A stretch of DNA of 64,000 nucleotides from an uncultured Armatimonadota bacterium (GCA_903899015.1 CAIUHP010000073.1:1-64000), one strand, 5' to 3'; counted from the stretch's first letter, positions 34,101 through 43,298 are shown. Translations and numbers: made by a program. The notes: generated by a model not told the origin, from the letters alone.

Positions 34101-34875
34101 CGTTCCAAACCTCCTGAAGAATGTTTTCACGTCCCTGTCGCATCGATTGAGAAAGAAGCTGAGCCGTACGAGCGACATCGACATCATCAATGTGCCGCGG
34201 ACGTAGAATGTCAACCGGCACCTCAAGCTGAATTCGGCCCGGATCCGAAGCTAACAGGATCACTCGATCGCCGAGAGTCACGGCTTCCCGAACGTTATGG
34301 GTGACAAAAACAATCGTCGCGCCTCGGTTCTGCCAAAGCTCCTGGACCTCCACATAGAGGTCTTCGCGCGTGATTGCGTCCAGTGCCGAAAAAGGCTCAT
34401 CCATAAGGAGAACTTCTGGCTCCAGAGAAAGCACCCGAGCGATGGCCACTCGTTGACGCATGCCGCCCGATAAAGTGTAAAGGGCGTTTTCCGCAAACTT
34501 AGCGAGACCCACTTGCTCCAGAAAATGGATCGCTCGATCCGATGCTTCGCCCGCCGTTACGCCTTTCTGCCTCAAACCAAATTCGACGTTTTTACGGACG
34601 TTTAGCCAAGGAAACAAGGCCCCATCTTGGAAGACCAGTGCCCGATCAGGCCCGGGTCGAGTTACGGGAATCCCGTCGACAAGGACTTCCCCAGAATCTG
34701 CCTTCTCGAGCCCGGCAATGATGCTGAGCAAAGTCGACTTGCCACAACCAGAAGGGCCGACAAGAACCAGGAATTCACCGGCCTGAACATCAAATGAGAC
34801 GCTCGACAGTGCATTGACCTGGTGGTCTTGCCCCGAAAACCGCTTGGCGACATTACGGATGGACAGCTTGGCACT
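34033..34875 (-). CDS. ssuB: ABC transporter ATPase, SsuB/TauB type
   Basis: A 280-residue ATPase: Walker A GPSGCGKSTLL, Q-loop LVFQDGALFPWL, signature LSGGMRQRVAIARVL, Walker B EVLLMDEPFSALD, and switch His in VFVTHNVREA. It energises the adjacent permease. The GTG at 34875 is favoured: the AGGTGA formed by the last codon and stop of ssuA serves as its ribosome site. An ATG at 34914 would overlap ssuA by 32 bases. Confidence 0.9.
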   Translation of the reverse strand, partial: SAKLSIRNVAKRFSGQDHQVNALSSVSFDVQAGEFLVLVGPSGCGKSTLLSIIAGLEKADSGEVLVDGIPVTRPGPDRALVFQDGALFPWLNVRKNVEFGLRQKGVTAGEASDRAIHFLEQVGLAKFAENALYTLSGGMRQRVAIARVLSLEPEVLLMDEPFSALDAITREDLYVEVQELWQNRGATIVFVTHNVREAVTLGDRVILLASDPGRIQLEVPVDILRPRHIDDVDVARTAQLLSQSMRQGRENILQEVWNDEQFTENDLLRGFDRLMGDYRQ

Positions 34876-34882
34876 CACCGTC

Positions 34883-35956
34883 TCACCTGGATCGCCTAAG
34901 ATCGGAGGCCACAACCGTCTTGGCTAGGAATGCATGGCTAAGATCGAATTTGCCCGTTATATATCCGGCTTGCCTGGCGGCGTTTGCCATCGCTAAGATG
35001 CTTGCTCGATTGGGGTCGACGGTGAACGTCACTCGCTTCCAAGCTTCAGTGAGGACCTCTCGCGCAAGCCCCTTTCCGACCAGAGCCTTCAAGGCGGCGT
35101 TGACCGCGTCTTTCCCTTCTTCCGGATGTTCCTTCAACCAATGGACGCTGTTTGAATGAGCGTTGAGGATCGCTTGTATCGCATCTGGATGAGCCCGAGC
35201 AAACTGGGTGCTTGCAACAAGGACTGTCGTCGTGAATTCGTGGTTTGGCCACAGATCCCGCTCGTCAACCGCTACTTTCGCTCCCGCTTCCACTTGCAGC
35301 CTTGATGCCCAGGGTTCGGGCACCCAAGCCGCATCGATTTGCTTCTGAAGAAACAAAGCGAGCATGTCGGAGTTCTTGACCGGAACGATTTCTACTGATC
35401 CGCCTCGGTCTTGAGGAGCGAGGCCATTAAGCGATAAGAAGCGACGAAGCGACACATCCTGAGTCCCTCCTAATTGAGGAACCGCAACCCGCTTTCCATC
35501 GAGATCTGCTACGGAATGCAAGTTTTCATCCCCCCGTCCCATCAACTCGGCTCCTCCCGAACATGCTCCCGCTATGATTTCGAGGGATTTCCCGCCCGAT
35601 TTCAGGTAGGTGTTGATGGCCGGGCTCGGCCCGACATAGGCGATATCCACTTCACCCGCCAATAACGCCTCCATCGCTTCCGGCCCCGCATTGACGACTT
35701 TCGGTTCGATCCGATAATGACTTGCCTGACGTTGGAATTCACCCCTCGAAATTCCCACAAGTGCCGGGGCATGAGTCAGATTCGGGAAGTACGCCAAACG
35801 CAACGGCAGCCGATGATCTCCTGCGCGATGAGTATCAGGAGCACCTCCAAAGGCAATGCTGATAATGACAAGACCAAGACTTGTCGCACCCGCAGTGATC
35901 AAATCTCGGCTCACTTTGAATGGCCGATGCCGATATTTTTGTCTTTCGGTTGCCAT
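34883..35956 (-). CDS. ssuA: ABC transporter substrate-binding protein, SsuA/TauA-like
   Basis: A 357-residue binding protein with an N-terminal signal or anchor helix (LITAGATSLGLVIISIAFGG). The family pattern is clear: LRLAYFPNLTHAPALVGISR, EALLAGEVDIAYVGPSPAIN, LDGKRVAVPQLGGTQDVSLR and QIDAAWVPEPWASRL. It has no lipobox, so it is anchored or released. GGGGAATC before ATG 35956 supports the start, eight bases after the siroheme gene stop. Its place in a sulfate-reduction cluster points to a sulfur-containing ligand. Confidence 0.88.
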   Translation of the reverse strand: MATERQKYRHRPFKVSRDLITAGATSLGLVIISIAFGGAPDTHRAGDHRLPLRLAYFPNLTHAPALVGISRGEFQRQASHYRIEPKVVNAGPEAMEALLAGEVDIAYVGPSPAINTYLKSGGKSLEIIAGACSGGAELMGRGDENLHSVADLDGKRVAVPQLGGTQDVSLRRFLSLNGLAPQDRGGSVEIVPVKNSDMLALFLQKQIDAAWVPEPWASRLQVEAGAKVAVDERDLWPNHEFTTTVLVASTQFARAHPDAIQAILNAHSNSVHWLKEHPEEGKDAVNAALKALVGKGLAREVLTEAWKRVTFTVDPNRASILAMANAARQAGYITGKFDLSHAFLAKTVVASDLRRSR

Positions 35957-35963
35957 GATTCCC

Positions 35964-37406
35964 CTATGCCGCAACCGCAGCTTGTCCAAGGCTTGCCAAG
36001 AGCAAACTCGCTATCTGTTCGCGGACGCGAACGACTTCGCCAACGATACAAACCGCGGGAGGGCGAACCCCAACCGCGAGGTCAACGATCGTGCTCAGCG
36101 TGCCCACAACCACATCTTCATTGGACATGGTCGCGTTGGAAACCACCGCGATCGGGGTGTTCGGGTCACGACCTTCCTCAATGAGGCGTGAAACAATCAG
36201 CGGGAGCCGCTCGACTCCCATCAAGAAGACGGCCGTAGGGATGTTAGCCGCGGCCTTCCATGGAATTCGGTCGCCACGACTGTCGTCCGCTTCCTGCCCA
36301 GCAAACACCGCGAATGCCGCCGAGATTCCTCGATGCGTCACGGGAATGTTGGCTACCTCTGCGGCCGCGATCGACGAAGAAACTCCGGGAACAACTTCGA
36401 ATTCGATGCCTGCTTTGGCGAGCGCAAGTGCTTCTTCTCCTCCCCGTCCGAAGACGAACGGATCGCCCCCTTTTAATCTCACGACGAGTTTGCCTTGCTT
36501 GGCGAATTGAACGAGTTGGGTGTTGATATGATCCTGTCTCGGTTGACCAGGTGTTCCCCTTTCCTTCCCAGCATAGATGCACTCGGCGCCGGGGGAAACG
36601 TAGCCAAGCAGAATCGGGTTGACGAGGCGATCATAAATCACCACGTCTGCTTTCCTAAGAATCTCAACTGCACGAACCGTGATGAGGCCCGGATCCCCCG
36701 GACCGGCTCCGACAAGATAAACCTTCTTCGGGTCCACTGAAGATGGCTCTGCCGAAGCAAGAATGGCTCGACGCAGCATCGATTGGAATAACTCGTTTGC
36801 AGCTTCCACTCCCTTCGATGCCAAAGTTCGAGGAAGTTGAGAATCGATAACTTGCTCCCAAAATGCCTGGCGCACCTTATAGGTAGGCAGACTCTTTTTG
36901 ACTTCCGGCCTCCATTCGCCCAGAAACTCGGCAAGCTGCCCCATGTCGTCGGTCAGGATCTCGCGTTCGATTCGGTTCCGAACGCGTTGAGCCAAAGCTG
37001 GGCTGCAACCGGCAGATGAGATGGCCACCTGCATCGGACCACTTTTCGCGATCGCGGACATGATGAAATTGCAGTGCTCGGGGTCGTCAACCGAATTGGA
37101 AAGCTTCTTAAGCGAATTTCCCAACTCATAAATTTCAGCATTGAGCTGGGGATTGTTCGTCGCTGCGATGACCATGAAGTAATCGACAACATCGGTCGGT
37201 AAAAACTCACGTGCTTCCCATCGAATCGAACCGGCATCGACTAACGCACGAACCTCATCGTTGATCCAAGGAGCAACCACCGTTATGTGAGGTCCACTCG
37301 GCAAGAGCGACTGGAGCTTTTCAGTGGCTACGAAGCCGCCCCCCACGAGCAAAATGGTCCGACCTTCTAAGGCCAGATAAACGGGATGATATTTGGTGTA
37401 AGCCAT
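35964..37406 (-). CDS. cysG: Siroheme synthase (bifunctional CysG-like)
   Basis: A 480-residue fusion. Residues 1-205 are precorrin-2 dehydrogenase/ferrochelatase (ILLVGGGFVATEKLQSLLPS NAD motif, SSAGCSPALAQRVRN). Residues about 228-470 are uroporphyrinogen-III methyltransferase (VYLVGAGPGDPGLITVRAVE, VVRLKGGDPFVFGRGGEEA, VVPGVSSSIAAAEVANIPVTH). Together they make siroheme for the sulfite reductase encoded just upstream. GGAGGTTTAG precedes the ATG, only one base after the sir stop. Confidence 0.95.
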   Translation of the reverse strand: MAYTKYHPVYLALEGRTILLVGGGFVATEKLQSLLPSGPHITVVAPWINDEVRALVDAGSIRWEAREFLPTDVVDYFMVIAATNNPQLNAEIYELGNSLKKLSNSVDDPEHCNFIMSAIAKSGPMQVAISSAGCSPALAQRVRNRIEREILTDDMGQLAEFLGEWRPEVKKSLPTYKVRQAFWEQVIDSQLPRTLASKGVEAANELFQSMLRRAILASAEPSSVDPKKVYLVGAGPGDPGLITVRAVEILRKADVVIYDRLVNPILLGYVSPGAECIYAGKERGTPGQPRQDHINTQLVQFAKQGKLVVRLKGGDPFVFGRGGEEALALAKAGIEFEVVPGVSSSIAAAEVANIPVTHRGISAAFAVFAGQEADDSRGDRIPWKAAANIPTAVFLMGVERLPLIVSRLIEEGRDPNTPIAVVSNATMSNEDVVVGTLSTIVDLAVGVRPPAVCIVGEVVRVREQIASLLLASLGQAAVAA

Positions 37407-37407
37407 T

Positions 37408-39030
37408 CTAAACCTCCACTAACCCGTTGGTAGATGCGGCCCCGGAATCGATTCCTTCTGCGAACGTCGTTTTCATGAGCGCGGCTAACTCTTCATCAGA
37501 GTGACGGTCGACGAAGGTGCTGAAGTCGTCCTCTTCCTCCCGCTCTTCGACGTAACCATTCAGCAAGTTTTCGATCGCGAACTTAACGTTGGTCGCAGGC
37601 ACCTTGCGCCAGATCGGTCGCACAAACTTTGAATCGGCGCCCAGGCGACCGCCCAAAGAGACATCGTATCCCTCGACGGAGACTCCCGCTCCCTGCTTCA
37701 CCACGCATCCTTGAAGTCCAATATCTCCAATGTGGTGTTGGCCACAAGAATTCGGGCAGCCGTTCAGGTTAATCCGAATCGGCTCGTCGATGGAAACGGT
37801 CTTCTCAAGATGCTCAACGATTTCGATAATCAGGCTCTTTGTTTCCGTAAGGGCCAGATTGCAGAATTCATTTCCAGTGCAGGCGACTGCAACTCGTCGG
37901 AACGACGAGGCTTCAACCGCCAGCCCAGCTTGGGCGAGAAGTTTCTGAACCTGATCAACCTTCGACTGAGGAATGTCGGAGAAGAGGAGGTTTTGTTGAT
38001 TGGTCGTTCGAACAATTCCCTTACCGAATTCATCGGCAATGCGAGCCGCAATTGCAACCTGCTCATCGCTCATTCGACCACTCAAGATCGAAGCGCCGAT
38101 CCAATAGAGTCCTTCTTGCTTTTGAGCATGAACACCCATGTGATCTCGGAAATTCCTGCGTGGATCTTCCCATCCTTCCCCTGCATCGGGAGTCCAGCTG
38201 AGCCGCGAGCGCACCTCTTCCTCAAACCGTTCAATTCCCCACTCGTCAACAAGAAACTTCAGACGAGCCTTCTTACGATTATCACGGTTGCCAAAGTCGC
38301 GGAAAGCGCCCGTAACCGCAGCAAACACGTCGATTAGCTTCTCGGGCGGCACGAACATGTTGAGCTTCTTAGCAAAATGCGGCCGCGCAGAAAGTCCACC
38401 ACCAACCCGAATCTGGAACCCAAATTCGTCTTCCCCATTTGCTCGCTTTCGACTCACCGCAGTCGCGCCAATATCATTAATTTCCGGTTGGGAGCAATGG
38501 AGACGGCATCCAGCGACGGAGGTTTTGAACTTGCGAGGAAGGTCAGAAAACTCTTTATTGCCTTCGAAGAAGCTGTTGACCTGATTCAACCATGGACGAG
38601 CATCGAAAACCTCATCGGGATCGATGCCAGCTACCGGGCATCCGGTGACGTTCCGGAAGATGTCGCCGCAAGCGCCTGCCGTACTGATCCCAACATTCGC
38701 GAAACGCTCGAAAATATCGGGAAGGTCCTGAATTTGAAGCCAGTGAAATTGAAAATTCTGGCGAGTCGTGATATCCGTGATCCCACGTGCGTAGAGCCGA
38801 GTGACATCCGAGACCGCCCTAAGCTGGTCGGACGTCAGATAACCACTGGGCACCTTGATCCGGAGCATGAAGTGACCGACATTTGGTTTTTGCTGATACA
38901 ACCCATACCAGCGCATTCGCGTAAAATCGTCCGGATTAATCGATTCGTATCCCGATTTGGCATAAGCCAGAATGTCTTCAAATACATCGAGCCCGTCTTT
39001 CTCTTTCTTAATTCTTTCGTTTTCGTTCAT
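37408..39030 (-). CDS. sir: Siroheme ferredoxin-type sulfite (or nitrite) reductase
   Basis: A 540-residue NirA/Sir family protein reducing sulfite to sulfide with six electrons, probably from ferredoxin. The iron-sulfur/siroheme ligands are in ACTGNEFCNLALTETK and NGCPNSCGQH. Two ferredoxin-like halves begin near TRQNFQFHWLQIQD and TTNQQNLLFSD. In the cys cluster sulfite is the likely substrate. The C-terminal 45 residues are acidic (VEEREEEDDFSTFVDRHSDE) and unusual. The cysH stop lies 31 bases upstream. Confidence 0.93.
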   Translation of the reverse strand: MNENERIKKEKDGLDVFEDILAYAKSGYESINPDDFTRMRWYGLYQQKPNVGHFMLRIKVPSGYLTSDQLRAVSDVTRLYARGITDITTRQNFQFHWLQIQDLPDIFERFANVGISTAGACGDIFRNVTGCPVAGIDPDEVFDARPWLNQVNSFFEGNKEFSDLPRKFKTSVAGCRLHCSQPEINDIGATAVSRKRANGEDEFGFQIRVGGGLSARPHFAKKLNMFVPPEKLIDVFAAVTGAFRDFGNRDNRKKARLKFLVDEWGIERFEEEVRSRLSWTPDAGEGWEDPRRNFRDHMGVHAQKQEGLYWIGASILSGRMSDEQVAIAARIADEFGKGIVRTTNQQNLLFSDIPQSKVDQVQKLLAQAGLAVEASSFRRVAVACTGNEFCNLALTETKSLIIEIVEHLEKTVSIDEPIRINLNGCPNSCGQHHIGDIGLQGCVVKQGAGVSVEGYDVSLGGRLGADSKFVRPIWRKVPATNVKFAIENLLNGYVEEREEEDDFSTFVDRHSDEELAALMKTTFAEGIDSGAASTNGLVEV

Positions 39031-39060
39031 GGTTTCTGCGTCCTAAATTCCTTGTTCTCG

Positions 39061-39789
39061 TTAGTGGCTCGGTTGCCTTGAGTGCAGGCCGCACTCCTTA
39101 TGCTCTGGCTGTTCCCACCACCAGCGACCAGCTCGAATGTCTTCTCCGGGCACGGTGGCCCTGGTACAGGGCGCACACCCAATGCTTGGAAATCCCTTGT
39201 CGTGCAACGAGTTGTAAGGGATGTCGTTTGCACGAATGAATTCCCAAATCTGTTGTTCCGTCCAATCCACCAACGGGCTTAATTTCAGAATTCCGTCATG
39301 CGCCTCATCGATCTCGACTTTGGATAATCCAACTCGAGTGACCGACTGTCCTTGCCGTAATCCCGTGATCCAGGCCTTTCTTTCTTTAAGGGCTCTTGAA
39401 AGCGGTTCGACTTTACGAACGCCACAGCACTCGCGACGATTCTCAACCGATTCGTAAAACGACTGGGGGCCCTTGAGCCGAATCAGGTTCTGGAGCGGCT
39501 CTGTTTGAGGGCTGAAAACCTCGAAGGTCGCGCGGTATTTTTCGCGGATTCGATTCATAACGTCGTACGTCTCCTCATGGAGTCGCCCCGTGTCGAGGAC
39601 AAAGATGGGGATCTTCAGATCAAGTGACGAGATCAGATGGACCAGCACGACATCTTCCGCACCGAAGCTGCAAGCAAGTGCAACCTGATCACCAAACGTG
39701 CTTGCCGACCAAGTCAAGACATCTTCTGCCGAAGCGTTTTGTAAGCATCGGTTCAGTTCATCTATGGTTGAATGGATGGTTGTCGCCAT
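39061..39789 (-). CDS. cysH: APS reductase (adenylyl-sulfate reductase, CysH family)
   Basis: A 242-residue thioredoxin-dependent reductase giving sulfite. It has the PP-loop for the nucleotide (ALACSFGAEDVVLVHLISS) and the two cysteine pairs RRECCGVRK and GCAPCTRA that ligate a [4Fe-4S] cluster. These pairs mark use of APS rather than PAPS. The C-terminal KECGLH supplies the catalytic cysteine. ATG 39789 is used; a GTG at 39810 is possible. The gene is preceded by its own promoter-like region. Confidence 0.94.
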   Translation of the reverse strand: MATTIHSTIDELNRCLQNASAEDVLTWSASTFGDQVALACSFGAEDVVLVHLISSLDLKIPIFVLDTGRLHEETYDVMNRIREKYRATFEVFSPQTEPLQNLIRLKGPQSFYESVENRRECCGVRKVEPLSRALKERKAWITGLRQGQSVTRVGLSKVEIDEAHDGILKLSPLVDWTEQQIWEFIRANDIPYNSLHDKGFPSIGCAPCTRATVPGEDIRAGRWWWEQPEHKECGLHSRQPSH

Positions 39790-39812
39790 GATCACTTTTG
39801 TTACGGCCACAA

Positions 39813-39833
39813 GTCCGGGGAGCCCGTCCGGAC
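39813..39833 (-). promoter_or_regulatory. Leader hairpin before cysH
   Basis: GTCCGG and CCGGAC (six base pairs, nine-base loop) lie 24 bases before the cysH ATG in its 5' leader. It could affect access to the start region. Confidence 0.3.
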
Positions 39834-39884
39834 CTAGCCGCTCCTATAAATTACGCCAGAAGAATGTGCACAATCAGCCAAAAG

Positions 39885-39913
39885 ACCCTAAACTCTATCA
39901 ATCCGATAGACAA
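39885..39913 (-). promoter_or_regulatory. Putative cysH promoter with operator-like palindrome
   Basis: On the minus strand TTGTCT (39908-39913) and TAGGGT (39885-39890) are 17 bases apart. Between and overlapping them is a perfect inverted repeat TCTATC-N5-GATAGA (39894-39910). The location fits a repressor site controlling the cysH-sir-cysG-ssuABC half of the cluster. Confidence 0.45.
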
Positions 39914-39970
39914 TTAAAAGATTCGATCATTGAAAGCCGTAATTACCTAAGGATCGAAAGATCAAGGAAA

Positions 39971-39994
39971 GCTCCTCTCACATGTGAAAGGAGC
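39971..39994 (-). terminator. Terminator-like hairpin after cysN
   Basis: GCTCCTCTCA pairs with TGAAAGGAGC (one mismatch), tetraloop CATG, and is followed on the minus strand by TTTCCTTGATCTTT. It lies five bases past the cysN stop and separates cysDN from cysH. Confidence 0.55.
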
Positions 39995-39998
39995 CGGC

Positions 39999-41510
39999 TC
40001 AGAGGAGTGACAGGATTGCTTCGAGGGTCAAGGGTCGGGTGTCTTGACCCTCAATAACGACCTTTACCGATCCAGGCATGGGATTCCCTCCCACGGAGAT
40101 CACGTGGATTCCTTGCTGAAGGAAGTCCTTTATCAGAACGTCATCAAGGTTATTTGGCAAGACCACAACAACCTTCCCAAACTTTCGAAGTTCTGATGAC
40201 AATGAACGAGCATCATCAATGGGTATTGATAACCAAAGCCACTTGCCTGTGACAATCTCCGGTTCGCTCTTCGAGACCGCTTCCTGGATCATGCCAGCGG
40301 CGACGGTTGAGTGGGTAAAGGGATCGACCATCACAAAACTTCCCGTACCCGGAGACACCGCGTATGGGTCAAAGTGCAGGGGACTGGCGGTGTGAACGAT
40401 GATTCGTCCAATGTCGTTCATTCCCAAGCTCGAGACCGGTTGTTCATCGAGTGAATCCACATCCACTCGGTGGACAATGGATTCAACCGTCGCCGAAACC
40501 CGAGTTGGCCCCTGCAAAAGCAGATATCGACGCCCCAATTCAAGGGGCTGCTCGGTCATCCAGCAAACGATCGCTTCGATTCGATCACTAACCAATGGCG
40601 GCGATGTTGGTGCGAAGAGTAAATCACCTCGACTCACATCAATGTCACGATCGAGTTCGACGACCACTCCCTGCCCCGCAATAGCTCCTAACTCCGCTTG
40701 ACCACCAACGTAGAGAGATTGAACTCGCGCCGTAGAGCCTGTAGAAACTTCTACCGTATCACCTACATTCAACGCTCCGCTTTCGATTCGGCCGCTATAA
40801 CCTCGATAGTCCTGATTAGGTCGAATCACATATTGAATCGGAAGTCGAAGTTCTTCGAAGGGCTTCTGATGAGGTTCAACTTCTTCGAGAAACTTGAGGA
40901 GGGTGGGCCCGGAATACCACTCCATCGATGCACTGGGTTCCACCACGTTATCCCCCAAGAGCGCTGAAATGGGGATGAACTCCGTCTGAGGAATGCCGAG
41001 CTTGGCAACAAAGGCACTAAATTCTTGAGCGATTTCATCGAATCGGTGTTCACTGAAATCCACCAAATCCATCTTATTGACGGCAACAACGAGCTGCCGA
41101 ATGCCGAGCAATGCCGAAATGGCCGCATGTCGCTTGCTCTGACTGAGCACTCCCTTTCGAGCATCAATGAGGATGACAGAGACATCGGCAGTGGACGTCC
41201 CTGTCACCATATTCCGGGTGTATTGAAGATGCCCAGGAGTATCTGCGATGATGAATTTCCGCTTGTCCGTGGAGAAGTAACGATAAGCAACATCGATGGT
41301 GATGTTCTGTTCCCTCTCGGCGCGTAAGCCATCGGTGAGGAGTGCAAGCTCCACTTGCCCAGAACCTCTCTGCTGGCTTGCTTTTTCAATGGATAAAAGC
41401 TGATCCTCCAAGATGGACTTTGAGTCGTAAAGGAGTCGTCCAATCAAGCTACTCTTGCCATCATCAACACTTCCCGCAGTTGCGAATCGAAGAATTCCAG
41501 CCGCTGCCAT
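39999..41510 (-). CDS. cysN: Sulfate adenylyltransferase GTPase subunit with unusual C-terminal tail
   Basis: A 503-residue EF-Tu-like GTPase driving ATP sulfurylase. G1 is GSVDDGKSSL, G3 is DTPGHLQYTRNMVTG, and G4 is NKMDLV. Two beta-barrel domains follow (about 225-412). The last 91 residues (from about 413) exceed the normal CysN length. They read GKWLWLSIPIDDARSLSSEL, then KVVVVLPNNLDDVLIKDF, which lines up loosely with the start of APS kinase but lacks a P-loop, so they look like a decayed CysC domain. Start overlaps cysD stop (TAATG). Confidence 0.93.
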   Translation of the reverse strand: MAAAGILRFATAGSVDDGKSSLIGRLLYDSKSILEDQLLSIEKASQQRGSGQVELALLTDGLRAEREQNITIDVAYRYFSTDKRKFIIADTPGHLQYTRNMVTGTSTADVSVILIDARKGVLSQSKRHAAISALLGIRQLVVAVNKMDLVDFSEHRFDEIAQEFSAFVAKLGIPQTEFIPISALLGDNVVEPSASMEWYSGPTLLKFLEEVEPHQKPFEELRLPIQYVIRPNQDYRGYSGRIESGALNVGDTVEVSTGSTARVQSLYVGGQAELGAIAGQGVVVELDRDIDVSRGDLLFAPTSPPLVSDRIEAIVCWMTEQPLELGRRYLLLQGPTRVSATVESIVHRVDVDSLDEQPVSSLGMNDIGRIIVHTASPLHFDPYAVSPGTGSFVMVDPFTHSTVAAGMIQEAVSKSEPEIVTGKWLWLSIPIDDARSLSSELRKFGKVVVVLPNNLDDVLIKDFLQQGIHVISVGGNPMPGSVKVVIEGQDTRPLTLEAILSLL

Positions 41511-42433
41511 TAGAAATACCCCTGTCGCTTTCTGTCTTCCATCGCAGCATCAGAACGCCTATCATCGGCACGTCCGCTTCTCTCGGTGACTCGGGCGCTG
41601 ATGACCTCCGACAAGATATCTTCGAGCGAAGATGCGTTTGATTCAATCGCTCCCGTGCACGTCGAGTCCCCCACGGTTCTAAATCGGATGCGCCTCAGTT
41701 CAGGGACTTCTCCCGGGAGCTTCGCTAGGAATTCTGAATCAGCTAACAGAACGTCGGACCTCTGGATCACCTTTCGAACGTGACTGAAATAGAGGGATGG
41801 AATCGGAATCCCTTCGGAAACGATGTACTGCCAGATATCTAGCTCGGTCCAGTTACTTAAGGGAAAGACCCGGAAGTGCTCTCCGGGATTTTTCGAACCG
41901 TTGTAGATATTCCAGAGCTCAGGCCGCTGATTTTTTGGATCCCATTGGCCAAATACATCTCGATGAGAGAAAACTCGTTCTTTTGATCGAGCCTTCTCCT
42001 CATCGCGTCGGGCGCCACCAATCGCAGCGTCAGTTTTTAATTCCGACAACGCATCAAGAAGCGTCACTGTTTGAAGTCCATTCCGGCTGGAGTACGGCCC
42101 GGTTTCTTCACGCACTCGACCGGAATCGATTGAATCTTGAACATACCGAACAAGCAAAGTCGCCCCCGTTCGCCGAACAAGCTCATCTCGAAATTCGATT
42201 GTCTCCTCGAAGTTGTGACCGGTATCGATGTGGAGCAATGGGAAAGGGATGCCCCCCGGCGCAAATGCCTTTTGTGCCAAATGGACAAGCACGATCGAGT
42301 CTTTACCGCCTGAGAACAGTAAGGCCGGTCGTTCAAATTGCCCGGCAACCTCTCTAAGCGTATAGATTGCTTCCGACTCGAGTTGGCGCAAATGCTCGTG
42401 CTTCTGTACTGGCTGTAAGAGACTGATACCCAT
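41510..42433 (-). CDS. cysD: Sulfate adenylyltransferase catalytic subunit
   Basis: A 307-residue ATP sulfurylase subunit of the PP-loop superfamily; with CysN it makes APS from sulfate and ATP. Motifs are ALLFSGGKDSIVLVHLA, LLHIDTGHNFEETIEFRD, IGGARRDEEKARSKERVFS, and the characteristic C-terminus EDRKRQGYF. First gene of the sulfate cluster. The 274 bases upstream, up to the divergent sigma factor, contain no riboswitch that I recognise. Confidence 0.96.
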   Translation of the reverse strand: MGISLLQPVQKHEHLRQLESEAIYTLREVAGQFERPALLFSGGKDSIVLVHLAQKAFAPGGIPFPLLHIDTGHNFEETIEFRDELVRRTGATLLVRYVQDSIDSGRVREETGPYSSRNGLQTVTLLDALSELKTDAAIGGARRDEEKARSKERVFSHRDVFGQWDPKNQRPELWNIYNGSKNPGEHFRVFPLSNWTELDIWQYIVSEGIPIPSLYFSHVRKVIQRSDVLLADSEFLAKLPGEVPELRRIRFRTVGDSTCTGAIESNASSLEDILSEVISARVTERSGRADDRRSDAAMEDRKRQGYF

Positions 42434-42707
42434 TGGTTTTCACTGTGCACCATCCAGATACTAATAATCGATCAGATATAGGAGGTATTCGGTTCTACGT
42501 CCGAGATTTAGTCGATATTCGCACGATAGGGGCTGACCACGAAACTCTGTAAGGTGGAACGATTGACCGGTTTTGAGCGCTGTAATCCATAATCGGACCT
42601 GATTTTCATAAAAATTCGGGACCTGCGATAGATTTGATAATCATCAAGCGACTTAGCCTGCCAGAGGGGTCAACCGGCAAGCAATTGCCGAACCACTAAT
42701 AAACCAA

Positions 42708-43298
42708 ATGCGAATGACACCTGTAGAACCGGCATCGATTGCTCCCGCATGGAGCAACGAGTCGAGCAGCCAAAATGGCGAAGTATTGCTCGATTCGAGA
42801 GCCCGAAAACCAGAAGATTTAGTCCGCCTTTTTTCCGGGGACATCTGGCGCTATACCGCGTCCCAGATTACTAAGCGAGAGGACGCGGAGGACATCGTTA
42901 TGGAAGTTTTCGCGGCGGCATTTTCTGACTTCGCAAAGATTCAGCGAGCAACCGATCAAAGGGTATGGCTTCTAGCAGTCGCCCGAAAGAAGGTTGCGGA
43001 CAGCCTGAGAAAGAAGTACCGCCGAGCGGAGAGACCGTTCAACGACCAAGACGAGAAAGCCGGACTTCCCATGTTTAGCGAAATTCAGATGGCAACTCGC
43101 GGCGCATTGGAGCAGCTGCCCGAAAATCAGCGAGAAGCTCTTGTGCTGAAGTACATCAACGGACTAAGCACCGAAGAAGTCGGCCTCGTTATTAGACGAT
43201 CCCTCGCCGCAACCAACAGCCTGCTCCAGCGGGCACGAGAGAGCCTGCGCGAAGCGCTTGGCCCCCAAGTCCTGGGCAAATCAGGAGAAGCGTTATGA
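42708..43298 (+). CDS. ECF RNA polymerase sigma factor (second)
   Basis: A 196-residue sigma-70 family protein. Region 2 spans about 35-100 (LVRLFSGDIWRYTASQITKR, EDAEDIVMEVFAAAFSDFA) and region 4 about 130-185 (LPENQREALVLKYINGLSTE, LAATNSLLQRARESLREAL). In region 4 the recognition helix reads RRSLAATNSLLQRAR, departing from the common GTVRSRLHRAR. The first 30 residues form a variable extension. The stop overlaps the start of the membrane partner gene (ATGA). Confidence 0.88.
   Translation: MRMTPVEPASIAPAWSNESSSQNGEVLLDSRARKPEDLVRLFSGDIWRYTASQITKREDAEDIVMEVFAAAFSDFAKIQRATDQRVWLLAVARKKVADSLRKKYRRAERPFNDQDEKAGLPMFSEIQMATRGALEQLPENQREALVLKYINGLSTEEVGLVIRRSLAATNSLLQRARESLREALGPQVLGKSGEAL

Noticed and set aside
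37711-38337. 208-codon plus-strand frame
   Set aside because: Antisense to the conserved sulfite reductase gene and without domain features.
42434-42707. SAM or other sulfur riboswitch before cysD
   Set aside because: Looked for the SAM-I and SAM-II cores and paired elements; found only a small CGGCAA/TTGCCG hairpin nearer the sigma gene.
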